Source of the DNA: Pseudorhodobacter ferrugineus DSM 5888
Lineage (GTDB): Bacteria; Pseudomonadota; Alphaproteobacteria; Rhodobacterales; Rhodobacteraceae
DNA: 64,000 bases
Reading direction: 5' to 3'
NCBI RefSeq assembly: GCF_000420745.1
Contig: NZ_ATVN01000001.1
Coordinates: forward strand, 62,001-126,000
Of this stretch, positions 1-10,500 are shown piece by piece (position 1 is the stretch's first letter; each line of letters opens with the position of its first letter). Both the position numbers and the translations under genes were made by a program. The notes below the pieces were generated by a model, which saw only the letters and a list, made by a program, of their open reading frames with translations, had not been told where the DNA came from and did no database searches.

Positions 1-83
1 GGCTGTTCGCTGCAAATGCTAATTTTGCAGCAGCAGGGTGAGTGTTGTGGACCTAAGCCCGGACAGAAAAACGATCCGAGCTT
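1..83. other. Window edge, downstream of pcaC; no gene called
   Basis: No gene can be supported here. One plus-strand frame stays open from the window edge to a TGA at 39-41, so it could be the tail of a gene that begins outside the window, but about twelve codons cannot be assigned. Bases 9-16 and 24-31 form an 8-bp inverted repeat with a 7-base loop and no T-run after it. Confidence 0.3.
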
Positions 84-461
84 TTAGTCTGTAGAGCGTT
101 CGGCCAGAACCTCTTTGGCGATGCGCATGGCGGTGTTGGCGCGGGGGATGCCTGCGTAGACGCCGACATGCAAGATCGCCTCGATAATATCATTTTCGGA
201 TGCGCCGGTGTTGGCGGTGGCGCGCAGGTGCAGGGCAAGTTCGTGATCATTGCCCGTGGCGGCCAGAATAGCGATGGTCATCATCGACCGTTCGCGCAGG
301 GAAATTGTGTCGCGGGACCAGACATGGCCCCAAGCGGTATCGGTGAGAAGGGCCTGAAAAGGCGCGTCAAAGGGTGTTTGCCCAGCCTGTGCGCGGTCAA
401 CATGGGCATCGCCCAGCACGCGACGGCGGGTTTTGATGCCGGTTTGGCGCAGGTCGGACAT
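84..461 (-). CDS. pcaC: 4-carboxymuconolactone decarboxylase (PcaC family)
   Basis: This 125-residue protein matches the small PcaC/AhpD-like decarboxylase family along its whole length. In the protocatechuate branch of the beta-ketoadipate pathway, PcaC decarboxylates 4-carboxymuconolactone to the enol-lactone in the cytosol. The family signature is clear: VLGDAHVDRA near the N-terminus, then WGHVWSR, LRERSMMTIAILAA and a C-terminal HVGVYAGIPRANTA. The start MSDLRQTG was chosen over an upstream one because family alignment begins there and the extra 42 residues look like intergenic sequence. No other pca gene is visible, so it stands alone downstream of gyrB. A related CMD-family function cannot be excluded. 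Confidence 0.85.
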   Translation of the reverse strand: MSDLRQTGIKTRRRVLGDAHVDRAQAGQTPFDAPFQALLTDTAWGHVWSRDTISLRERSMMTIAILAATGNDHELALHLRATANTGASENDIIEAILHVGVYAGIPRANTAMRIAKEVLAERSTD

Positions 462-494
462 GGCGTTTCCTTTGGGGGCTTCCTTTGGGGGGGC

Positions 495-512
495 GGGGCC
501 GCGAACGGCCCC
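495..512 (-). terminator. GC-rich hairpin downstream of gyrB
   Basis: A perfect 7-bp stem, ggggccg/cggcccc, closes on the tetraloop cgaa eight bases past the gyrB stop. No T-run follows on the minus strand, so this is not a textbook intrinsic terminator. It may be a weak attenuator or a 3' stabilising structure between gyrB and pcaC. Confidence 0.35.
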
Positions 513-519
513 GATTATA

Positions 520-3045
<2,526 letters not shown>

Positions 3046-3065
3046 TTAGCGGTTTGTGCGCGGGG

Positions 3066-3686
3066 TCAGATGAAAGGGATAATCAGGCCAACGCCGACCA
3101 GCAAACAGCCCGAAATGATGTTCAATCGGCGCAGGCGGCGGGGGGAGGCGAGGAGGCGGCGGGCGCGGTCTAAAAACAGGGCAAGGCAGAGGTTGCCGAT
3201 GATGGGCACGATGGCCGAAACGGCAAGAATGGCCACTATATCGGGAGTTGTGACGCGGCTGAGATCAAAGAACCCCGGCAGCACGCCCATATAGAACAGG
3301 ATGGCCTTTGGGTTGCCTGTTACAGCGGCGACGCCCACGATGAACCCCGCCCACATGCCTGGGCGCGTCATGCGGCTGTCGGTGTTAGGTGTTTCGGTTG
3401 GTTTGCGGATGAGCAAGATGCCCATGATGATAAACACGGCAGCGGCCAGCCAGCCAAGGGCGGCCAAAAACCCGCCATAGATGGAGAGAATCCACGTCAG
3501 GCCAAAGATCGCCGCCAGAGGCCAAGCCATATCGCCCAAGGCCACGCCAATCGCGAGGGGCCAAGCGCTGGAAAACCCACCCGACAGCGCGCGCGCGGTC
3601 AGTGCCACCCAAACCGGCCCGGGGATGATCCACAGCACGGCCAAGCCACCGGCATAGAGCAGGAGTTGGTGGAGGGTGACGGTCAT
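3066..3686 (-). CDS. LysE/RhtB-family amino-acid exporter
   Basis: This 206-residue, strongly hydrophobic protein belongs to the LysE/RhtB translocator family, inner-membrane exporters of amino acids and related metabolites. The N-terminus shows the family pattern IIPGPVWVALTARALSGG, followed by several hydrophobic helices and a C-terminal FLDRARRLLASPRRLRRLNIISG. The substrate cannot be read from the sequence. The start ATG overlaps the stop codon of the RlaP-type gene by four bases (ATGA), so translation is probably coupled. It is the last gene of the recF-VOC-RlaP-LysE group. A 30-codon upstream extension in the same frame lies inside the previous gene and was rejected. Confidence 0.88.
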   Translation of the reverse strand: MTVTLHQLLLYAGGLAVLWIIPGPVWVALTARALSGGFSSAWPLAIGVALGDMAWPLAAIFGLTWILSIYGGFLAALGWLAAAVFIIMGILLIRKPTETPNTDSRMTRPGMWAGFIVGVAAVTGNPKAILFYMGVLPGFFDLSRVTTPDIVAILAVSAIVPIIGNLCLALFLDRARRLLASPRRLRRLNIISGCLLVGVGLIIPFI

Positions 3687-4486
3687 TCCGGCACCGCGCG
3701 GGTCAAGCGGTGATGCAATTGATTGGCCAATGCCCAATGATCGGGGCTTGTTGCAGGGGCGTCTTGGGCCAGCCACGCTGTTGCAGCGGCAAGCTCTTGG
3801 GCAATCAGGTCATCAATCGCGGGGTTGGTCTGAGGGCTGGTGCCAAGCTCTCCGGCGTCCAGCTTGGTTGCGATCATGGCATTGATATACTGGATTACCG
3901 CATCGGGCAGGTCGGTGCTGCCCATCAATTCGCCCATGTTCATCGGGGCAAGCGCATGGTTATGAAGCCGCATGTGACGCAAGGCCAGCACGGGACGAAT
4001 GGTGTAAAGATAGCGCTTTAGCTTGATGCTGCCGTTTGGCAAACGAAGCCCATCACGTTGTTTTTGCGCAAGATTGACATAGTGCCATGTCACTGGCCTG
4101 CGGGTCAGAACCTGTTGGCAAAAGTTGGCGATGGCGGTTCGTGCGTTTGGGGCGTCGGCATAAGTGATCGGTGATTGCAGCCATTCGGGCAGCACCGCGT
4201 TGGATTTCAACGCCAATTCCAGAGCCTTCGCCAGTTCCCAACCCGAAATATCCAGCTCATCCGAAATGGGATATTCGATGACATCGCGGCGGTCGTCAAT
4301 CCGTAGATGCCACCTGACGGGGCGGGCATAGACAAAGCGAACGTCATAATCACTGTCATGCGAATGGAACCCCCAAGCCCGAGAGCCGGATTCAACCGCG
4401 AACAGGATCGTTACCTGCTCCTCGGCTACAATCTGCGCCAGCTTATGCCGGATCAGGGCGTGCATATCATCGCTGACGGGCTTCAT
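3683..4486 (-). CDS. RlaP-type (YcgL/COG3541) predicted nucleotidyltransferase
   Basis: A 267-residue protein of the DNA polymerase beta-like nucleotidyltransferase fold, closest in pattern to the RlaP family (PF10127), which is linked by genomic context to RNA repair. The active-site core is visible near residues 30-50: ESGSRAWGF followed by SDYDVRF, giving the G-S and D-x-D metal-binding residues. A later block, GSIKLKRYLYTIRPVLALR, is also typical. The nucleotide and acceptor are unknown. Four-base ATGA overlaps join it to the VOC gene upstream and the LysE-type gene downstream. No RNA ligase is adjacent, so a role in RNA repair is only a family inference. Confidence 0.75.
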   Translation of the reverse strand: MKPVSDDMHALIRHKLAQIVAEEQVTILFAVESGSRAWGFHSHDSDYDVRFVYARPVRWHLRIDDRRDVIEYPISDELDISGWELAKALELALKSNAVLPEWLQSPITYADAPNARTAIANFCQQVLTRRPVTWHYVNLAQKQRDGLRLPNGSIKLKRYLYTIRPVLALRHMRLHNHALAPMNMGELMGSTDLPDAVIQYINAMIATKLDAGELGTSPQTNPAIDDLIAQELAAATAWLAQDAPATSPDHWALANQLHHRLTRAVPE

Positions 4487-4908
4487 GGCAATGTCAGGCT
4501 GCCGTCATTTTGCAGCTGCCAAAACGGGTTCATCGCAACCTCCCAGACATGCCCGTCAGGATCGGCCCAATAGCCGGAATAGCCACCCCAGAATACCTTT
4601 TCGGGGGCCTTTAGCGCGGTTCCCCCCGCAGCAAGGGCTGCGGAAAAGGCGGCATCCACCTCTGCCTCGGTAGTGAAATTCTGGGCAAGGGTGATGGCAC
4701 CCACACCCAAGGGGGCGTCAGGGCGACCTTGGTCCTTGGCAAGCTCGGTCAGGGGGAACAGGCTCAAGGCTGCGCCATGAAGCTGGAAAAAAGCCACGCC
4801 ATCCTGACTTTCCGAATGCTCTTGCCAACCAAGGCGGGCGTAAAAGGCGCGTGATGCCGCCAAATCTGCCACACCCAATGTGATCAAGGTAACGCGCTGT
4901 GGGGTCAT
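4483..4908 (-). CDS. VOC (glyoxalase/bleomycin-resistance fold) protein
   Basis: This 141-residue single-domain protein has the vicinal-oxygen-chelate pattern: an opening VTLITLGVADLAASRAFY, an internal FFQLHGAALSLFP, and a closing GYSGYWADPDGHVWEVA. VOC proteins are metal-dependent lyases, dioxygenases or binding proteins, and the specific reaction cannot be deduced. It overlaps recF by four bases upstream and the RlaP-type gene by four bases downstream, so the four genes read as one coupled unit. A link to DNA replication is not implied by the fold and may be only a transcriptional one. Confidence 0.82.
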   Translation of the reverse strand: MTPQRVTLITLGVADLAASRAFYARLGWQEHSESQDGVAFFQLHGAALSLFPLTELAKDQGRPDAPLGVGAITLAQNFTTEAEVDAAFSAALAAGGTALKAPEKVFWGGYSGYWADPDGHVWEVAMNPFWQLQNDGSLTLP

Positions 4909-5999
4909 AGGGTGATCTTTGCAATCTGTGACTGGTTGTCGATTTCAGAAATGGCAAAGCCTTGGGCGCGAGGGCCAAGGCTGTCAAACAGCGCGGCCTC
5001 GGTGCCAGTCATGATGGCCTGCGCGCCCAAAGCGCAGATTTCATCATAGAGTGCGGCGCGGCGCTGGGTGTCGAGATGGGCCGCCACCTCATCCAGCAAG
5101 ATGATCGGCGCGGCACCCGTTTCGGCGGCAAGGGCGCGGCCATTGGCAAGGATCAGGCTGATAAGCAGGGCCTTTTGCTCTCCGGTAGAACATTGATCGG
5201 CGGGAACGTTCTTGTCATGATAGCGGGCTGACAGATCGGCGCGGTGGGGGCCATTCAGGCTGCGGCCTGCGGCCATATCGCGGCGGCGCCCTTGGGCGAG
5301 TGCGGTCGCCAAATCCTCGACGGGTTCGGGGTTGTTAAGCATCAAATCGGCGCTGGGAAAGGCTGAGTTTGCATCGTCTTGGGCGATTTGCAAACGGCGC
5401 AGGGTTTCGGCGCGATTCGCCTCGATCTGCACGGCGGTTTCCACCATCCGCGATTCCAGCGCGCGATACCAATGGGCGTCTTGCACCTGATCTTTCAGCA
5501 AACGATTGCGGTCGCGCATGGCCTTTTCATAGCCCAGCACCGCCTCGGCATGGTCGGGTGAAAAGCTAAGGGTCATGCGGTCCAAAAACCTGCGCCGGCC
5601 TTCGGCGGCCTCTATCCACAGGCGGTCCATTGCTGGTACCAGCCATAAGATTCGGGCAATGCGGGCCAAGGCGACTTGGGTCGCGGATTTTCCATCAATG
5701 CGCACATGGCGTGGCTGGCCCGCTTCGGCCCCTGTTTCTACCTCATGCGTGGCCTCAGGCCCTTGCAAGGTTGCGGCGACCTTCCAACCCAATCCTTCCG
5801 GCTTACGTGTAATCTCATCCACGGTTGCACGCCGCATTCCACGACCGGGCGATAACAGCGATACCGCTTCCAAAATATTGGTCTTACCTGCACCATTCAG
5901 CCCGATAAGCGCAACTGGACGTCCATCAAACCCGATCCGCGCAATGCGGTGGCTGCGGAAATGCGACAAGGCCAGATCGGTGATCACAAAACCCGACAT
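4905..5999 (-). CDS. recF: DNA replication/repair protein RecF
   Basis: RecF is an SMC-like ABC ATPase that, with RecO and RecR, loads RecA onto gapped single-stranded DNA. The protein has 364 residues, the usual length. The Walker A motif GLNGAGKTN is at residues 33-41, the signature STGEQKALLISLILA is in the C-terminal half, and Walker B is PIILLDEVAAHLD. It follows dnaN after an 83-base gap that contains a hairpin, and it overlaps the VOC gene by four bases at its 3' end. The usual recF-gyrB adjacency is broken here by three small genes. Confidence 0.96.
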   Translation of the reverse strand: MSGFVITDLALSHFRSHRIARIGFDGRPVALIGLNGAGKTNILEAVSLLSPGRGMRRATVDEITRKPEGLGWKVAATLQGPEATHEVETGAEAGQPRHVRIDGKSATQVALARIARILWLVPAMDRLWIEAAEGRRRFLDRMTLSFSPDHAEAVLGYEKAMRDRNRLLKDQVQDAHWYRALESRMVETAVQIEANRAETLRRLQIAQDDANSAFPSADLMLNNPEPVEDLATALAQGRRRDMAAGRSLNGPHRADLSARYHDKNVPADQCSTGEQKALLISLILANGRALAAETGAAPIILLDEVAAHLDTQRRAALYDEICALGAQAIMTGTEAALFDSLGPRAQGFAISEIDNQSQIAKITL

Positions 6000-6018
6000 G
6001 CTGGCCTTTCATCTTTGC

Positions 6019-6058
6019 AAAAATACCTCACGGGGGTCCGGGGGTGTCAAACCCCCGG
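6019..6058 (-). repeat. Intergenic hairpin motif between dnaN and recF
   Basis: Bases 6038-6045 and 6051-6058 pair as an 8-bp stem (ccgggggt/acccccgg) around a 5-base loop. On the minus strand this is followed by ACCCCCGTGAGGTATTTTTG. The arrangement resembles a short G/C-rich motif with a trailing GGTATTTTTGC that I remember as recurrent between genes in Rhodobacteraceae. It may act as a partial terminator or mRNA-end signal, but only one copy was noticed in this window. Confidence 0.4.
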
Positions 6059-6082
6059 CTTGGTCACGAAAACCAGCGCCGG

Positions 6083-7201
6083 TTAAACGCGCATCGGCAT
6101 CACGACATAGATGGCACTGGTATCATTGCCTTCGCGCATCAATGTCGGGTCGCCCGAAGAGTTGAACATGAACACCGCATTTTCGCGGTCCACTTGGCTG
6201 GCGATTTCCAGCAGGTATTTGGCGTTAAAGCCAATTTCCAGCCGTTCATCGCTATAGGCCACGGCCAATTCTTCCTCGGCCGCGCCAGAATCGGGGGCGT
6301 TGACGGACAGGACCAAACGGTCCTCATCCAGCGACAATTTCACGGCGCGCGAGCGTTCGGAGGAAACGGTGGCCACACGGTCCACGGCCTTGGCGAATTC
6401 TGAGGCGTCCACTTCCAGCCGCTTGGTGTTGCCGGTCGGGATAACGCGGGTGTAATCGGGGAACGTACCGTCAATGACTTTGGAGGTCAGCGAAATGGCA
6501 GGCGTGGCAAAGCGCACTTTGGTTTCTGATACCGACACGGCGATAATTGCCTCATCATCATCCAGCAGCTTGCGCAATTCGTTCACAGTTTTGCGCGGCA
6601 CGATCACACCCGGCATGCCGTTGGCCCCTTCGGGCAACGGCGCGTCAATGCGGGCCAGTCGGTGGCCATCGGTGGCGACGCAGCGCAGCACAGGACCGTC
6701 TTCGCCTGTGGAGACGTGCATATAAACGCCGTTCAGGTAGTAACGGGTTTCCTCGGTCGAAATGGCGAATTTCGCCTTGTCGAACAAGCGGCGCAGCTGT
6801 GGTGCGGGGGCCGAGAAATTGCTGGAATATTCCGAACTTGCCATGACGGGAAAGTCTTCTTTCGGCAAGGTCGCGAGATTGAAGTTGGAGCGGCCTGCGG
6901 TCACGGTCAGGCGGCCAGAGGCGGCATCTTCGGACAGGTTGACCAGCGCGCCATCGGGCAGTTTGCGCACGATTTCGTGCAGCATCACGGCCGAAACGGT
7001 TGTGGAGCCAGCGCGTTCCACCACGGCGGGGGCGCGGTCGACCACCTCGATATCCAGATCGGTGGCGCGGAACGACACGGTGTCGCCCTCAGCCTCGATC
7101 AGCACATTGGCGAGGATCGGAATTGTGTTGCGGCGTTCCACAACAGATTGGGCTTGGCTGACGGCTTTCAAAAGTGTGCCGCGTTCGATGCTGATCTTCA
7201 T
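6083..7201 (-). CDS. dnaN: DNA polymerase III subunit beta (sliding clamp)
   Basis: The beta clamp encircles DNA and tethers the replicative polymerase. The 372-residue length and whole-protein pattern fit DnaN: MKISIERGTLLKAVSQAQSV at the N-terminus, ATDLDIEV, CVATDGHRLAR in the middle domain, and a C-terminal YVVMPMRV that ends at the expected place. The start MKIS was selected over one 14 codons upstream because it is the conserved DnaN N-terminus. The 151-base gap to dnaA contains a possible weak promoter on the minus strand (TTGTGA, 16 bases, TAACTT at 7259-7286) and the 14-bp palindrome ggggtttgaacccc at 7287-7300. Confidence 0.97.
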   Translation of the reverse strand: MKISIERGTLLKAVSQAQSVVERRNTIPILANVLIEAEGDTVSFRATDLDIEVVDRAPAVVERAGSTTVSAVMLHEIVRKLPDGALVNLSEDAASGRLTVTAGRSNFNLATLPKEDFPVMASSEYSSNFSAPAPQLRRLFDKAKFAISTEETRYYLNGVYMHVSTGEDGPVLRCVATDGHRLARIDAPLPEGANGMPGVIVPRKTVNELRKLLDDDEAIIAVSVSETKVRFATPAISLTSKVIDGTFPDYTRVIPTGNTKRLEVDASEFAKAVDRVATVSSERSRAVKLSLDEDRLVLSVNAPDSGAAEEELAVAYSDERLEIGFNAKYLLEIASQVDRENAVFMFNSSGDPTLMREGNDTSAIYVVMPMRV

Positions 7202-7352
7202 GGTCCCAATCCTTTGCCCGTCATTCGCCCCGCCGATAACCATCCGGACGGGAAGCCGAAGTTAGCGGTTTTCGGCCGTTTCACAAGGGGTTTGAACCCC
7301 GATTGCCGCGCAGAGTGCCGAAATCTGTGGCGAGTGTGGTTTTGTGGCCCGT

Positions 7353-8702
7353 CTAGCCCTGCAACAACCGCTTGAGCATTTGCAGATCGTCAGACAACTG
7401 GCTGTCGGCTGTCATCAGCTCTTCAATCTTTTTTACGCCGTGCATGATTGTTGTGTGGTCGCGCCCACCAAAACGGCGGCCGATATCGGGCAAGCTGCGG
7501 CTGGTCAATTGCTTGGACAGATACATCGCGATCTGGCGGGGCCGTGCGATGGTGCGCACCCGCTTTGGCCCGATCATATCGGACAGGCGGATATTGTAAT
7601 GTTCGGCCACTTTGCGTTGGATTTCTTCGATCGTGACCTTGCGATCAGAGGCGCGCAGGATGTCGGCAAGGCAATCCTGGGTCAGGTCCAGCGTGATTTC
7701 GCGGCCAACAAGGCTGGCAAAGGCAAACAGACGGGTCAGCGCGCCTTCAAGCACGCGAACATTTGTGGAAATGCGGTGCGCCAGAAATTCAAGCACGCCA
7801 GAAGCGATTTTCAGGTCGCGGTATTGGGTGTGATAAAATTCGGCCTTTTGTTGCAGGATGCCAAGGCGCAGTTCGTAATCGGTTGGGTGCAAGTCCACCA
7901 CAAGCCCGCATTGCAGGCGCGATTTGATGCGTTCTTCAAGCCCCTTGATTTCGCCGGGCGCACGATCAGCCGAAATGACGATTTGTTTGTTCTGGTCCAC
8001 TAGCGCGTTGAAGGTGTGGAAAAATTCCTCTTGGGTGCTGTCTTTGCCCGCGATGAATTGCACGTCATCGACCATCAGCACGTCAACCGAGCGGAAAAGT
8101 TCCTTGAAATCCATGACCTGACGTTCACGCAGGGCCTGCACAAAGCGGTACATAAACTGTTCGGCCGAAAGGTACAGCACGCGCAATTCGGGTTGGCGGG
8201 TTTGCAGCTCGTGCGCGATGGCATGCATGAGGTGGGTTTTACCAAGGCCGACGCCGCCGTACAGGAACAGCGGGTTAAAGGTGACGGGGCCACCTTCGGC
8301 CACGCGGCGGGCGGCAGCATGGGCCAATTCATTGGGTTTGCCGACGACAAAGCTGTCAAAGGTAAAGCGGGCGTCCAGCGGGGCGCCGGGGACGTCTTTG
8401 TCATCAGACGGGCGCTTGCGGGGCGCAGCTTCGCTTGGCTTGACGGATTTTGTGGGCGCATTTCGTTCCAACGCGAATTCAACGCGGTCAACCGCAGCGC
8501 CGGAGGTTAGAAGGTGGTTCAGGATATGTTCAGCGAAATTGCGCTTTACCCAGTCACCAAAAAACGTGGTGGGCACGGCAAAGCTGGCCACGCCATCGTC
8601 CAGTTTCGACAGTTTCAGAGGTTCAATCCACGTAACATAGTTATCTTTACCAACCCGCTTGCGCAGATCTTCGCGAATTTTAACCCAGCCGTCGTTCGTC
8701 AT
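7353..8702 (-). CDS. dnaA: Chromosomal replication initiator protein DnaA
   Basis: DnaA binds DnaA boxes at the origin and melts DNA to start replication. The 449-residue protein has the N-terminal DnaB-interaction domain (WVKIREDLRKRVG), a short variable linker, the AAA+ domain with Walker A GGVGLGKTHLMHAIAHEL and Walker B VLMVDDVQF, and the C-terminal helix-turn-helix with the signature RFGGRDHTTIMHGVKKIEEL. It heads a minus-strand series dnaA-dnaN-recF. The 420 bases upstream, up to the rpsT terminator, must contain its promoter, but no strong hexamer pair is obvious there. Confidence 0.98.
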   Translation of the reverse strand: MTNDGWVKIREDLRKRVGKDNYVTWIEPLKLSKLDDGVASFAVPTTFFGDWVKRNFAEHILNHLLTSGAAVDRVEFALERNAPTKSVKPSEAAPRKRPSDDKDVPGAPLDARFTFDSFVVGKPNELAHAAARRVAEGGPVTFNPLFLYGGVGLGKTHLMHAIAHELQTRQPELRVLYLSAEQFMYRFVQALRERQVMDFKELFRSVDVLMVDDVQFIAGKDSTQEEFFHTFNALVDQNKQIVISADRAPGEIKGLEERIKSRLQCGLVVDLHPTDYELRLGILQQKAEFYHTQYRDLKIASGVLEFLAHRISTNVRVLEGALTRLFAFASLVGREITLDLTQDCLADILRASDRKVTIEEIQRKVAEHYNIRLSDMIGPKRVRTIARPRQIAMYLSKQLTSRSLPDIGRRFGGRDHTTIMHGVKKIEELMTADSQLSDDLQMLKRLLQG

Positions 8703-9124
8703 ACCACTACCTGTCTATCGACCCCGCCTTTTCCCAAAGAATGGGCAAAAAGGCCTTTAGGCGACGCGCTGCGGCTTGGTGGTTGCACGCTGCCCGAGGG
8801 CGGCCTGAAACCTTGGGACAAAAACATGCAGCCGCGACAGCAAATGCTGTTCCGGTTGTTACCCTTTTGCCCCGACAAATCGCCGAAACAGCTGGGCGAA
8901 CCCGTTCAATAGGAAAGACACCGCATAAGCGGGGCATTGCAGCCGAATCCTAACAGAACGCGGCCACGTTTGTCCCCCAGGACGAAGTGAATCGCTTGGT
9001 GACGTTAGCAACCAGTCTGCGGGCAGGGCAACCGATCTTATCTGTTGACAGAGATTTGATTGAAGCGAATCTGAGGGGGTGGGCAAATTGGCCACGCCCC
9101 TGTTTTTCCTTCGACGGAAAGTGC
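8703..9124. other. Intergenic region upstream of dnaA; no gene, no DnaA-box cluster seen
   Basis: This 422-base stretch lies between the rpsT terminator and the dnaA start. I see no credible gene. I searched by eye for the consensus TTATCCACA and its complement and found no good copy, only a distant relative near 9039. A weak minus-strand pair, GGGACA, 18 bases, TAGGAT (about 8949-8978), could be part of the dnaA promoter. The region does not look like a typical box-rich replication origin. Confidence 0.5.
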
Positions 9125-9149
9125 AAAAAAGGCGCATTTTGAATGCGCC
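9125..9149 (-). terminator. Intrinsic terminator of rpsT
   Basis: On the minus strand an 8-bp perfect stem, GGCGCATT/AATGCGCC with loop CAA, is followed at once by six T residues. It lies 55 bases past the rpsT stop codon and should isolate rpsT from dnaA. A second, smaller hairpin (GCAGG/CCTGC, 9078-9094 counted plus 100, that is 9178-9194) sits just after the stop codon. Confidence 0.85.
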
Positions 9150-9203
9150 CTTTGAAATTATTTGTATCTTTTGATTTGCAGGCGGGTGACCTGCGATCAT
9201 AGA

Positions 9204-9479
9204 TTAGACTGTCGTTGCTGCCAAGGCGTTCACACGTGCGGCCAAGCGCGAAATTTTGCGCGACACGGTGTTCTTGTGCAAAACGCCTTTGGAAACGCCA
9301 CGGGCCAGTTCCGGCTGTGCTGCGCGCAGGGCGGCTGCGGCTACGGCCTGATCGCCACCAGCAATCGCCTCTTCAACTTTGCGCAGGTAGGTGCGGATGC
9401 GCGAGCGGCGGGCCTTGTTCACGTCATAGCGTGCTTCGGACTGGCGGGCGCGTTTTTGGGACTGGGTTGTGTTAGCCAT
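9204..9479 (-). CDS. rpsT: 30S ribosomal protein S20
   Basis: S20 binds 16S rRNA near the 5' domain and helps early assembly of the small subunit. The 91-residue, lysine- and arginine-rich, alanine-rich helical protein starts [19 protein letters not shown] and contains the typical [17 protein letters not shown] near its end. Adjacency of rpsT and dnaA is common in alphaproteobacteria. It is followed by a strong intrinsic terminator. The 186 bases upstream hold a 6-bp hairpin (9541-9560) and no convincing promoter hexamers. Confidence 0.96.
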   Translation of the reverse strand: MANTTQSQKRARQSEARYDVNKARRSRIRTYLRKVEEAIAGGDQAVAAAALRAAQPELARGVSKGVLHKNTVSRKISRLAARVNALAATTV

Positions 9480-9665
9480 GGGACAGAATTCCTATTTGTC
9501 TGGGTCGTTTATGTTTCGCTATGCACAATAGACCCAAGACTTCCGCCCATATCAGCGGAAATGATTCTTGCCTTAAGCGGGCCCACGCGCATTTCAGCAA
9601 GCCGTATAGGCCAAGATGCAGGTTTTGAAAAGGGATAAAGCGAATCGCGTTTGGTCCGTATCGCC

Positions 9666-10442
9666 TTAGCGATCGCGGAACTGTGGCGTGCGCTTTTCCA
9701 TAAAGGCGGCCATGCCTTCTTTCTGATCCTCGGTCGCGAACAGCGAGTGGAACAAGCGGCGTTCGAACAGCAGGCCTTCGGTCAACGTGGTCTCGTAGCT
9801 GCGATTCACGGCCTCTTTGGCGGCCATTGCCGTGATCATGGATTTCTCGGTGATCTTGGTCGCGGCCTTCTTGGCCTCTTCGATCAGGTTCTTGGCGGGC
9901 ACAATGCGGGATACGAGGCCGCAGCGCTCTGCCTCGACCGCGTCCATGTTGCGGCCTGTCAGGTGCATATCCATCGATTTGGATTTGCCGATAAAACGGG
10001 TCAGGCGCTGGCTGCCGCCGAAACCGGCGATGACGCCAAGGTTGATTTCAGGTTGGCCGAATTTGGCGGTATCGGACGCAATGATAAAGTCGCAGGCCAG
10101 CGCCAGTTCGCAGCCGCCGCCCAAAGCATAGCCGGACACAGCGGCGATAATGGGCTTGCGGATTTGCAGGATGGCATCGGAAATGCCGCCAAACAGGTTG
10201 GTCGAATAGACATCAACAAAGTTGAGTTCTGCCATTTCCTTGATGTCGGCACCTGCGGCAAAGGCCTTGTCCGAGCCTGTAATGACGATGCAGCGCACCT
10301 TGTCATTGGCATCGGCGGCTTGCAGTACGGTCGCCAATTCGGTCAGCATTTTGGCGTTCAGCGCGTTCAAGGCATCGGGCCGATTGAGGCGGATGAGGGC
10401 AATATAATCCTCGATCTCGACGATCAGTGTTTCATAGGCCAT
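9666..10442 (-). CDS. Enoyl-CoA hydratase (crotonase family)
   Basis: A 258-residue crotonase-fold enzyme, likely hydrating trans-2-enoyl-CoA to 3-hydroxyacyl-CoA in fatty-acid beta-oxidation. The oxyanion-hole region [14 protein letters not shown], the block [20 protein letters not shown] and [13 protein letters not shown] are all present. E112 and E132 occupy the positions of the two catalytic glutamates of true hydratases, which supports hydratase rather than another crotonase-fold reaction. The start MAYETLIVE was used because the open frame extends 76 more codons upstream but would then overlap mutM and match nothing in the family. It lies 58 bases downstream of mutM. Confidence 0.93.
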   Translation of the reverse strand: MAYETLIVEIEDYIALIRLNRPDALNALNAKMLTELATVLQAADANDKVRCIVITGSDKAFAAGADIKEMAELNFVDVYSTNLFGGISDAILQIRKPIIAAVSGYALGGGCELALACDFIIASDTAKFGQPEINLGVIAGFGGSQRLTRFIGKSKSMDMHLTGRNMDAVEAERCGLVSRIVPAKNLIEEAKKAATKITEKSMITAMAAKEAVNRSYETTLTEGLLFERRLFHSLFATEDQKEGMAAFMEKRTPQFRDR

Positions 10443-10500
10443 CTGCGTATCCTTTGGTCTGTCCCCTAGGCCGGACTCTGTAACAGGGCTGTGGGCAGGA

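Noticed and set aside
9045-9073. Plus-strand promoter starting with a perfect TTGACA
   Set aside because: The -10 at proper distance (AATCTG) is poor and no plus-strand gene follows; it would point into the rpsT terminator.
8703-9203. Replication origin beside dnaA
   Set aside because: No consensus DnaA boxes or AT-rich unwinding repeat array was seen. Gene order alone is not enough.
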